Positions 46,249-56,309 of a stretch of 64,000 nucleotides of DNA are shown one piece after another. Each line of letters begins with the position of its first letter. Position 1 is the first letter of the stretch. Source of the DNA: Ophiura sarsii. Taxonomy: Eukaryota; Echinodermata; Ophiuroidea; Amphilepidida; Ophiuridae. The notes under the pieces are model-generated. The model was not told where the DNA came from. It did no database searches and worked only from the letters and a program-made list of their open reading frames with translations. The position numbers were made by a program, and so were the translations under genes. The stretch covers positions 58,001,817-58,065,816 of the forward strand of contig CM069459.1 of NCBI GenBank assembly GCA_035610835.1. Reading direction: 5' to 3'.

Positions 46249-46630
46249 TTTAAAGGCATATTATGTGATCTTTTCCAGAGAGCGCCCTCTATTCATGATT
46301 TTTTTTTAGAAAGTAGATTTTCTTGCAGATTTACATTTCCGATCATAAATCATACATACATTCCAAGTTACAGAGCGATACGATTCCTAATTACCTCAAA
46401 ATCATGGTTTTAGAGTGAATTTAGAGTGAAAAATATAAACTGTCGGGATTCCGACAGTTTATTTTCACTCTAAAACCATGATTTTGAAGTAATTAAGAAT
46501 CGTATCGCCCTGTAACTTGGAATGTATGCATGATTTATGATCAGAAATGTAAATCTGCAAGAAAATCTGCTTTCTATTTTTTTTCGATGTTGAGGGCGTT
46601 CCCTGGAAAGATCACATAATATACCTTTAA
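46249..46630. mobile_element. Foldback element, ~380-bp near-perfect hairpin
   Basis: TTAAAGGCATATTATGTGAT at the left is mirrored to CCTTTAA at the right. Arms pair over almost the full length, with a short turn around ACTGTCGGGATTCCGACAGT. Includes GAGCGATACGATTCCTAATT and its inverse. Non-coding. Confidence 0.85.
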
Positions 46631-46917
46631 GTAAGGGTGTGAATGTGATCCACATCTGCTTTTAAGAAAAGAAATGAATGTATCCTTGGTGTAATTCATT
46701 CATGAGTTAGACTGGTGTTAAGCCTCTATTACTGTCTAATCCTTTAACACAATTTAACACAGATTTTGTGCTAGGCTAATTCCGTTCAGAATTACATGAA
46801 GGATAAACCAAGAAAGGACCAGACATTCCAGTTATCTCACATTCGTGTCCTCTGCCCACAGCTCCAACAACGAAACGTGACTTTATACTGATAGGCATGA
46901 TCGCTCGCGTTTTAATC

Positions 46918-47164
46918 TTATCGCTTTCCACGCGGCAGGCGGCTGCAGACGACATTCCAAAATGTCACAAAATGTTTCAAAAATGGCAAAATTATTTAAT
47001 TCTATTACTATATTTGGAATCACCATGAGAAATGCATTAAATTAAGTACAAACATGCCTAGTATTAGTTCTGTAATCCTTGAGATAGACCTTGAAAATTA
47101 CGAAAAGGTTTCGGATAATTCTGTTTTGTAATGGTAAAATTAATAGCCGCATGGAAAGGGATAA
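46918..47164 (-). mobile_element. TTAA-type MITE family T, copy 8
   Basis: Left TTATCGCTTTCCACGCGGCA, right GCCGCATGGAAAGGGATAA: matched but mutated tips; about 247 bp. Confidence 0.75.
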
Positions 47165-47610
47165 CTCGCAATTTGGCAGTCATTCGGTCTAATTCAATAG
47201 TCAACGAAGTGAAATATATGTATATATAAAAACCTGTAAAATATATATATAGCAGTTTTGTGGACTGGTTTACTTTTATTTAATTCACGCTTTTTACTTG
47301 TGGAAAAAAACAAGCGATCTTGGTCCTGATAACATCATTCTTGTCAGGTGAATTATAGTTTATATTACAAATGGCGGAATTATCTTCTGATCACACGCAC
47401 GCTTTTGGTTTAATGTCAGCAATATAAAAATAGACGTACATGTTTTTGCTTACAGTTACAAAGAAGTAAATATATCCAAAACGTTAGAGTGCAATCATTG
47501 ATCAGTATGTAAATATAATCTATCATGTGTGTAGTAGTAAGAATCAATACACTATGGAATGCAAGTGATTTGGTGTGTGGAATGAGATGTACATTTTAGA
47601 AATTTGTTAG

Positions 47611-47905
47611 AGCTTTTTACTAAATATAGTGTTCCTTGACTGCAGGAGCATACTCAGAAAATGTCTAACCGAATGGTTTGAATTCAATCTTGGAAGCTAA
47701 CTTTTGACTAAATATAGTGTTCCTTGATGCAGGAGCATACTCAGAAAATGTCTAACCGCATGGTTTGAATTCAATCTCGGAAGCTAACTTTTGACTAAAT
47801 ATAGTGTTCCTTGATGCAGGAGCATACTCAGAAAAGTTCTTTGATGCAGAAACATACCCAGAAAATGTCTACTCGAATGGTTTGAAATCAATCTCGGAAG
47901 CTTGG
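47611..47905 (+). repeat. Minisatellite, ~80-bp unit, about 3.5 copies
   Basis: Unit contains TAAATATAGTGTTCCTTGA, GCAGGAGCATACTCAGAAAA and GTTTGAATTCAATCTCGGAA. The last unit carries an internal short duplication. Confidence 0.8.
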
Positions 47906-47924
47906 GGTCAAACCGCTAGTCATA

Positions 47925-48265
47925 AAGACCGCTAGTCATAAAGGGTCGCTATCACATAAAGAGTACTTTCCTATACCACGAGTGCGGTAGTCATAACGTA
48001 TATCTGAGGGTTCGCTAGTCATACACATATTAGGGTCAGCAGTTTGACTAGTGAATCCTTTTCCATATTATGACTTAGTGAATCTTTTTCCTTATTATGA
48101 CTAGTGAATCTTTTTCCATATTATGACTAGCAAACCTTTTTTTCCATTAGGACTATAGCGGACCTTTTTTGAAGAAAATTTTACAAATTATGATTAAAGA
48201 CCATTATTATGATTATGAATAACAAACCTTATGACTAGCGATCCTTTTAAATACAAGTGACCCCT
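47925..48265 (+). repeat. Degenerate short tandem repeat (CTAGTCATAA / TTATGACTAG)
   Basis: Early part has CGCTAGTCATAAAG units; later part has TTATGACTAGTGAATCTTTT units of about 28 bp in inverted sense. Confidence 0.65.
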
Positions 48266-48335
48266 AAGACTACCGACTAGCGAGTTTGACCGGGAATGAG
48301 GGCGCTTTAACAGTACCCACCCTATAGCAGGGTTC

Positions 48336-48895
48336 GGCTTTTGCCGGTAAAAACTAGTTTTTGCCATTTTTGCCGGCAAACAGGGCAAAAAACAGTTTTT
48401 GCCAGGTTTTTGCCAGTTTTTGCCAAGTTTTTGCCGGCAAAAATGGCAATAACTGGCAAAAACTAGGAAAATCCCATACATAGACATACACATATTAAAA
48501 ATACATCAGAAAACACATAAACAATAACTACAATATTTAGTGAATCATTTTGGCCCACGTTTTGTTTCACCAAACCCCTAAAATTTAAAACAAATACATG
48601 AAAATCATATGACAACTTAGAGTCAAATGTACTGGTACCATTGGATAGGAAAGATAATAACACTCAAAAAATAAATAAATTAAATTTTAATTGGCTTTTG
48701 AGATGAATTTACCAATTTTTAGCATTTGGCCACTATATTTTTTAGCTTTGCCATTTTTGCCACCAAATTTTAGCATTTGGCCACTACATTTTTTAGTTTT
48801 TGCCATTTTTGCCACTTTAAGTGGCAACAAGTTGTTTTTGCCGGACGGTTTAAACTAAAACCGCCTGCGGCAAAAACCTGCGAACCCTGCCCTGC
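48336..48895. repeat. TTTTTGCC / GGCAAAAA simple repeat region
   Basis: Dense TTTTTGCCGG, TTTTTGCCA and their complements (e.g. TTTTTGCCGGCAAAAA), in two blocks (48336-48465 and 48720-48885) around AT-rich DNA. The 99-codon minus ORF here is a translation of the repeat. Confidence 0.7.
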
Positions 48896-49437
48896 CCTGT
48901 AGGATGAAAGGTCAGATATGCCAAATTTAAGATGACTTGATTTGATATTAATGTGTAAAATTGTTTGATAATTATGGACCATCAGCAACAAAAAAGGGTG
49001 AAAAAGGAATTTGTTATGTTGCAATGTTTGTACATTGAATATTTAAAGATGATATATTAAAAGCGAGAGAAAAATCATGATTATAACCTTAGTCGATTGT
49101 TAAATCCCTTTTATCAAAAGAAATAGCCAAACTTCGTTTACTTCGCCAGACAAACACCATGATCATGATAATGTCATCTGTCACGTTTACCAGGCTTTGG
49201 AATTAACAGGTTTTCACCCATTACGCCTACAAATCCTTATATTATATAGATCTATCCCCGATTTACCGGCGTTTAAGTCTATATCAGCGGTAATAAAAAT
49301 CAGAGGAGTAGCAACTGCCAGGACTGGTCTGGATGTTGCCAGAAAATCTGATCACATTACGTTCATCGTCCTGTATAGGTTAGGCCCATTAGGCTACATT
49401 TTAAACAAAACTCTGCTATATAATCGTAATTTCTTTT

Positions 49438-49870
49438 GAAATTTGAGCTTTATATTTGACAGAATCTGAAGTCGGATTAGTTTTTAAACAAATTCAAGAT
49501 CAAACATTGAATTTCTTAACACAAGAACTTTGAAAAGTCGCGTGTTGAGCTAAAAAGTCCACCCAAGAATTGTTCAATTCAACATATTGACCGCATGCTG
49601 GGGATACCTTAAAGGCAGTCTGTCTACAATCTAGCCACATGAATTGACACACGCGGTGACTTTCAGCCACATTGAGCTAGTTTTAAAACTAAAATCTGAT
49701 CCAGGGATAATATATTGTGATTTTTTTCGAATTTTGAACTTTTGATTTGACTAAAATTATTTGAAATAGTACTAATTTTAATGACAAATTGAAGTTAAAG
49801 TGTGAATTTCTCAACACAACAACTTTCAAAAGTAAGACTTTGGGCTTCTTTCCACCCAGATAATTATCCA
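49438..49870 (+). repeat. Repeat family G copy 1 (partly tandem)
   Basis: Matches 55385-55740: CCACCCAAGAATT, TTGACCGCATGCTGGGG, GGTGACTTTC, CTAAAATCTG, ATGACAAATTGAA and ATTTCTTAACACAAGAAC. The last block occurs twice here, so the copy is a partial tandem. Confidence 0.6.
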
Positions 49871-50357
49871 ATTTAATTGAATCTAAATAACGCTGTGTAT
49901 GGGTAAACTTTTAACATTTTCTGTCAGAATACTTTTAGCTAATTTCGTTAATATCCCATGGATTTCACTCGTTCGACCAGCAAACAATATAAACATTATT
50001 CATTTATGAACATTAACACAAGAAAATCAGCAAAAACTGTAATAATTACGTTTCTAAAGTCCCCACTAGTACCATGCTAGTACCAAGTTCTTGCTACCAT
50101 GGACAAAACCAGAATACCACCCCTGGCGCGGCGGGGCCTTTGAGCAGTGCTTGGCCAACGATCCTAGTAGCCGGGCTAGAAAATACACAGGTTGCACCAT
50201 GCCCTGGGGCAAATTTTGGTTCTGGAAAAAGGGATATTTCTATAAGGGCTTGTAGGTGTAATGAAAATAATGTTAATATCTTTGGGGCTTATAGACCTAA
50301 ACTGACGATAACATGGATAGTGAACAGGTTAAAATGGTAAAAATTGGATGCCTTTGC

Positions 50358-50430
50358 CCCCCCCCCCCCCCCCCCCCTCCCCCTCCAAAAATATAATAAT
50401 AATAATAATAATAAATAAATAAATGAAATA
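50358..50430 (+). repeat. C tract followed by (ATA)n / (AATA)n microsatellite
   Basis: About 20 Cs with interruptions (CCCTCCCCCTCC), then ATAATAATAATAATAATA and AATAAATAAATA. Confidence 0.9.
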
Positions 50431-50532
50431 ATTAAAAACCCACAAAAATACGAACAAACAAAAACCACAAAAACACACCCTACACAAAAACACAAACAAC
50501 AACAACAATTGACATAAGTTGACTACTACAGA

Positions 50533-50928
50533 TGTTATTCTTAATTGGCGCATTTACGTCACCAGAGGGAGTGAAGTCTAACTGAGCATGCTCAGAGCAA
50601 TTAGTGCGCCGATAAACATTAAAATCTCGTACTTTTACTGCAAAATTATGAACTGTGAACTTCTACATTTTTCTAGATAGTGTCGGTTACCAGCAAACAT
50701 TTCATATCAAACTAGTGGAAATAGATAGTTTATACTGTACGTTCAAGTTTATTTCACGAAGTATGAAGAATTTTTATGATTAGTGCAAATTTCACTGCAT
50801 TGAAAAACTACAGCACTCTCGTCTCGGCTAAATCGCTAGCCTCGTTTTCGGAGCACTAATTGCTCTGAGCATGCTCAGTTGGATAGCACGGCCCTCTTTT
50901 GACGTAAATGCGCCAATTAAGAATAACG
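50533..50928. mobile_element. Foldback element, GC-richer arms
   Basis: TGTTATTCTTAATTGGCGCA...TTTACGTCA and GAGCATGCTCAG are mirrored at the right by CTGAGCATGCTC and TGACGTAAATGCGCCAATTA. About 90-bp arms. Confidence 0.8.
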
Positions 50929-50934
50929 TCTATA

Positions 50935-51120
50935 GTTTAATCAGTTTCAAATTGGCGAGAATTGTGAGGCTAATATTTATTCGCGGGCCGGCCAAATGGA
51001 TTACCTACTTGTTACTTGCTTTTGATGCGCGAACTCACACTGTCACCAATAAATATGCGCAACGACATGGATTTTGCTTGCGCATGGACACAAACAAGCC
51101 TCACAATAACATGGTTAGCG
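50935..51120. mobile_element. MITE, family B copy 3
   Basis: Left TTTAATCAGTTTCAAATTGGCG and GTGAGGCT; GCCTCACAA reappears inverted near 51098. It directly follows the foldback at 50533. Confidence 0.5.
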
Positions 51121-51129
51121 TCCTACCAT

Positions 51130-51605
51130 CGTTACAAAGTGCGACCATGGCATAGACTGCATGACCAAAGCAATATTACCATATCGCTCAGGAAATAAAA
51201 ATCTCATATTGAAGTAGCCAGCTGCATTGAAGCATCGTATTCTTGTCTTATCTTGATCCTTTCGCTGTCGGTATTGTAATTTTTTATTGGTCGTATCTTA
51301 TGAAATATAATGGTCAAGATCTGGAAGCGTGTTCGGACGTTAAATTGGTCACTTTTATTCAAAACAGCGTAAAATAAGTTTCCCTCAACCAATCTAAACC
51401 AAATAAAATTCATATTAAAGCTAATTGATTTGTCTTAATACCGTAGTAAATTAGTTTGAAGACAAACGAATACTTTTTTCTAAAGAATTCGCTGAAGATG
51501 AGTAAACTTTTTTTTGACTCACCCTGTAAAGCCACATACATTGTGGTCGATGGTCATTGATTGTGTGTCTTATGCCCGTGGACGTGAGGCGTAAATTCTT
51601 GAGAG
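51130..51605 (+). repeat. Repeat family H copy 1, with mariner-type terminus inside
   Basis: 51144-51245 and 51543-51600 match 53080-53280 (CAATATTACCATA, GAAGTAG-CAGCTGCATTGAA, CGATGGTCATTGATT, ACGTGAGGCGT). The ~290 bp between them are extra here and end in TTTTTTTGACTCACCCTGTA, the inverse of a mariner-like TACAGGGTGAGTC end. Confidence 0.55.
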
Positions 51606-51777
51606 AATCAATCACTATTATTGGTATCATACGCATGATAAAGGCGTTATAATATTTTAAATGTTTGGTAATACGTCTGAATTGGTCATCAACAATATAA
51701 ATACATAAGCCTTATGTTATTTAGCAACATCTATATTTTTAATAATATTAACATTTATCGTTTTAACCTGTCTTAAC

Positions 51778-51916
51778 CAGTTGGCTTTTGGGGTAAATTA
51801 GTTCAAAATTATATTAACTAAACTTAAGCTTATAAGCTTACACACTTTACAGTTTACACTTCACAGTCACTCGACGATATAATTTTGCACTAATTTACTG
51901 AAAAAAAAGCCAACTG
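51778..51916. mobile_element. Small MITE, 139 bp
   Basis: Inverted ends CAGTTGGCTTTTGGGGTAAA and its imperfect inverse ending AAAAGCCAACTG; AAATTATAT mirrored by ATATAATTTTG. Confidence 0.65.
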
Positions 51917-52029
51917 ATAGAATCACACACACTGACTACGTGTTACTTCTTCATATTTAATTTGTTACTGTAATATTTCCAGTGAAACATATACTTACCG
52001 TCGAATGCTTCAATCAACTCTCCAAACCC

Positions 52030-52320
52030 CATGCACAACTAATGTGTAGAAAATTAACCAATTGCTGTGTAAAATATTAAATGGCCAATCCACAACCCAA
52101 TAGTAATGCACAACTATTGTGTAGAAAATTAACTAATTGTTGTGTTAACCATTTACACAACTTAATTGTGTAAATGGATGTTACACATCATTGTTAGAAA
52201 TATTACACAACTGTTGTGTAGATATTACACAACTAGGGTTGTGTAAACTGTTTACACAACAGTTGCTAGGTTCCTATAGTAAACAGCGGTTGTGTAAAAT
52301 TTTACACAACATGTGTAAAA
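52030..52320. repeat. Palindromic ACACAAC / GTTGTGT cluster
   Basis: Two copies of CACAACTA-TGTGTAGAAAATTAAC, then many TTACACAAC and GTTGTGTAAA words in both senses. Ends where a family T MITE fragment begins. Confidence 0.7.
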
Positions 52321-52486
52321 TTACATTACAATATTTGGAATCACCATGAGAAATGCATTGAAATAAGTACAAACATGCCTGGTATTGGTTCAGTAATACT
52401 TGAAATCGTTTTTGAACTTTGGGAAAGGTTTTTGACAACTCTGTTTTGTATATGGTAAAACTATTTAGCCGCGTGGAAAGTGATAA
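52321..52486 (-). mobile_element. TTAA-type MITE family T, copy 9 (one end missing)
   Basis: Begins inside the element (TTACAATATTTGGAATCACC) and runs to the normal right end GCCGCGTGGAAAGTGATAA. The other ~80 bp is replaced by the ACACAAC cluster. Confidence 0.75.
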
Positions 52487-53079
52487 GTACGCTCTAGGTA
52501 ATCTATTATCAAATGGATGACATGTATTCGTGGTGTTTCAATATTTAAGAAACAAGAAATGTAATCTAGTAGTGTGACAAAGAAGATTTCTTAATGCACC
52601 CCAGGATGCTTCACTTTCATCACATGACCACTGATTTCTGTCACCAGTGTCTACTGGTTCCCGTCGATATTACAGTGCAAGGAAATGCTTATATTAAGTT
52701 GTTAAACGAGGGTCTTTAAGAAAATCCTGTTGCAAGAAATATGATTGATGTGTCTTTAGTATCCTCTCTTGACTTGAAGACCCCATATTTTTATAAATAC
52801 AAGTTTTAGTTGGGATTCAACTTCTTTCATATTTGTGGCCAAGTTTACCCTATCTGCACCATGTATTACTATGGTAGAGGTCAGACGACCTCGAGCTGTT
52901 AATTACTTACTTTACACATGTGTGGCACTGTTTGTTTTGGTGATAAGCCCTGCTGGTACTGTAGGGGCGCTAAGCATGATGGGGTACATCAAGAAATCTT
53001 CTATGGTAGCATGGGTGTGTGGCAAAACATTATTGTAAAACCTTATTATAAGTAGACTAGCGCGGTTACCGACCTCCTC

Positions 53080-53282
53080 TGGTTACATGTTGTGACCACG
53101 GTGTAGCCATCTACTGGTCAAGGCAATATTACCATAACGCTCCGGCAATAATACCTTGAAGATATTGAAGTAGGCAGCTGCATTGAAACAGTGTACACTT
53201 GTCACAAGCCACTTGTTTATATTTTATCAACGATGGTCATTGATTTTTGGCTTGCCCGCCCATGGACATGAGGCGTTAATTC
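53080..53282 (+). repeat. Repeat family H copy 2
   Basis: Continuous relative of family H copy 1, lacking the ~290-bp middle. It is bounded on the right by a family T MITE. Confidence 0.55.
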
Positions 53283-53539
53283 ATAACACTTTCCACGCGG
53301 CTAGTATTAGTTTTACCATATTATACATAACAGATTTTTTTTCTTCAGAAACCTTTCCCAACTTTCAAAGTTTATCTCATGAATTACTGTACCAATACTG
53401 AGCATGTTTGTACTTATTTCAATGCATTTCTCATGTTGATTCCAAATATGATATTGTAATTCAATAATTGTGACATTTTTGAAACATTTTATGACACTTG
53501 AATGTCGTCTGCAGCTGCCTGCCGCGTGGAAAGTGTTAA
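53283..53539 (+). mobile_element. TTAA-type MITE family T, copy 10
   Basis: Left ATAACACTTTCCACGCGGCT, right GCCGCGTGGAAAGTGTTAA; about 257 bp. Confidence 0.8.
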
Positions 53540-53748
53540 GGGTACAGATCCATCAATGTCATAAGGGCGTTACGATATATACATGTGTGAATGTCACTGT
53601 CAGGAGAGACAATTTGGATGCAATGGCAACTATGTCATTCTGTATCAAGGGATGTGCATGCTTCCCGAGGCCATTTTGATTTGAGAGTGTACACAGGTGT
53701 CCAGAAACAATATTGATTAATATTGACGTGATCATGATAGTCGAGTTA

Positions 53749-53787
<39 letters not shown>

Positions 53788-55148
53788 ACTTGTCCACCCC
53801 AGTACTAAACCAAACCAACCTTTGGATGCCTTTTAGGGTCCTTAACAGTTGGGATCACAGACTCTACTATAACTTTTCTCAAATGTTACCATGTTGGTGG
53901 CCTTATGATAAAAGCATAATTAAAATTATTGCATATATAGATATGCGTTTGACCATTGCAAATTTATTTCCAGCATTGTTATGTTGCTAATAATTTACAT
54001 CAAATTCAAAATGGTGGACAAATATCCGCCAAAAAAGTGGTCAAATTGAGAAAATTCATACACCTGACACAAAAAGTCCCTAACCAGGTGCTTTGATGTG
54101 GGCTAATCCAAAATCAATAATCGGTACGAAAAATCTGAGATATACATTTAATGAGCAGATTTCTTCTCCGTAGTTTGGTAAATCATTCATAAAAATCGAG
54201 TGGATAGTTTTGATAAGTTATAATTGTGTCAATGACCATAACTACCAACACAATTGTTGCACTAGTCCACTCTCAAAATCGCTCTCTGCTAGCTATATTC
54301 GGTGCATTTTTCCTAGAAGAAGTGAAAAGAGAAAAGTTGTGTCAAATCTTGCTATTACAGAGAACACCAGGGTTATTTGGTTAAATGTTGAGCTTTCAAA
54401 CACTAAGGTATATAAGATATTTGTACTTCGGCTTTGGTTTAATATATTTTTGAAGTTGATTTGTTTCGTCCCAATGTCTATGTTTTGGTCAACAAATTCT
54501 CTTATTTCCTTAGTCCTCGGTTCATTAGATCAGGAGTTGATGAAAGAGGAGAAAGCTCCAGAATTAAATCCATCCTCCTTTTTGTTATTCATTATGCTTT
54601 TGACTAACCAACTTGAAACGCTATAGTATAATCCCCTTGATCTAATCTGGCTTGGCGATCAACGGTCGATCAACTCGCAGTGAGTGTTACTGCGCATTAC
54701 TGGAGAAAATATTTCACACACGGAAGTAAAAGAGCCCTCCATTTGGATATTAACCTAGGCATGCTAGGTAACCTCAATTTTGGATATTAACCTAGATAAC
54801 CTTGACCGCATCAGCTTGTGTTGTTTTCGGCATCGAAAGTGAAAAGATACGCTATATTTGAACATAAATTTGATGGAAAGTTGTGAAAGTTTTCATTGGG
54901 TTAGAATTTCGAGTCTACGTTGATGCAATGTTTAAGGTCAAATGAGGACTCTTTGCTTTTTTTTTAAATAATACTTTCCTGTAACTTTCTGACATTGAAA
55001 CTCGAGAGAAAATGTAGTCCAATTGTAAACAATATTTAATTTCCGTTATTTAGTAGCGTACAGTTGCGTACATTTGAGCTATTTATTTTGTAAAGCACAT
55101 GTTATGATCAAATTTACGGGTCATTTTGATGGTTGTGACTTGCCATTA
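53540..55148. other. Unassigned DNA with a long G tract
   Basis: A 37-base G run lies at about 53750-53786. A 138-codon ORF at 54210-54626 (plus) has no recognised domain and no paralogue in the window. Confidence 0.4.
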
Positions 55149-55320
55149 GGTCTAAACTCATTTGGTCTAATACCCATTTAGTCTAATACCAATTGGTCTA
55201 AGACCAGTTGGGATAAATGTCAGTTGGTCTAACATCCAATTGGTCTAATAGCCATTTAGTCTAATAATAACCATTTTGTCTATCACCCAGTTGGTCTAAT
55301 GCCAATTGGTCTAACATTAC
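55149..55320 (+). repeat. ~18-bp minisatellite (ATTTGGTCTAATACC)
   Basis: About nine degenerate units such as CATTTAGTCTAATACC, AATTGGTCTAAGACC and CAGTTGGTCTAACATC. Confidence 0.8.
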
Positions 55321-55384
55321 ATTCCAGTTGCCTGTAAGGTTTGAGCCCAAGTTTGACAAGTTGAACTGGCCATGACGCTAGTAT

Positions 55385-55740
55385 TAGTAAGTTCCACCCA
55401 AGAATTACATCCATCCAACACCATTGACCGCATGCTGGGGGACCTTGAGTGTGGCAGCGGTGGAACTAGAAACAAGCCTGAGGCGCTGCAGTTTTGCCAC
55501 ATGACTTTCCACACATGGTGACTTTCCGCCAGATTTGGGCTAGTTTTCAAACTAAAATCTGCTCTTAGGATAATATAATGTGATTTTTTTTTCTCGAAAT
55601 TTGAACTTTTATTCTTATAAAATATGATATAGCACTAGTTTTTATGACAAATTGAAATTAAAAGTTGGAATTTCTTAACACAAGAACATTTTCAAAAGTA
55701 GTATATAGGGCTTCTAGTTACACCCAGAGTGTCGAGTGAA
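55385..55740 (+). repeat. Repeat family G copy 2
   Basis: Same block order as 49438-49870 with small indels. The 77-codon minus ORF inside is not open in the other copy and so is unlikely to be coding. Confidence 0.6.
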
Positions 55741-55754
55741 ATTTGACTGGTACG

Positions 55755-56141
55755 TATCCTTTAAAATGGGACCAGAATGGTGTTTGTAACATCAGGGGAT
55801 GACTAGTTATTGTAAAAAGAACAGAGCATGGGATTATCCCCATTGAGTTTGTACAGGCGACACCCCTTCCGGCACCACCCCTGGTCCCTAAACTTCAAAC
55901 AGCTGTTAGTATCCCCCTTCTGTATTAGCTATACCAATGTCATTTTGCAGACTGATAGCTTGTTATCAGGGCTTTAAAATGATACCAAATTGGTTGAGAT
56001 AGATTTTGTGGTTTTAAAAATATTTAAGGAATATGACAGCATGAAACTAAAAAGTGTAACAGCACCACCCTATTGGGAGGCGAGCTCATAACGCGTGACA
56101 CTAGTCATCAAACACCATTCTGGTCCCATTTTAAAGGATAT
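55755..56141. mobile_element. MITE with 31-bp perfect inverted ends
   Basis: TATCCTTTAAAATGGGACCA (continuing GAATGGTGTTTG) is mirrored exactly at 56109-56140. 387 bp, no coding. Confidence 0.85.
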
Positions 56142-56309
56142 TTAGTAGTCTTTAAGTATGTGGTTCAACAGACTTGTCAACTTTTTATAACAACTAATTA
56201 ATTATGGATAAGACCATGATCATCAGTTTTCTTCCTATTCGCTACACGGTCAACATGAATAATCAGCCTCAATTTACCGGATTTATAAAAATGACTATAA
56301 ATGAAAAAG

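Noticed and set aside
48194..48493. 99-codon minus ORF
   Set aside because: Repeats of K-L-G-K-N-W-Q-K-P-G-K type come from the GGCAAAAA word field.
54210..54626. 138-codon plus ORF
   Set aside because: No recognisable domain, no second copy, and composition like the AT-rich surroundings. Kept only as a note within the unassigned stretch.
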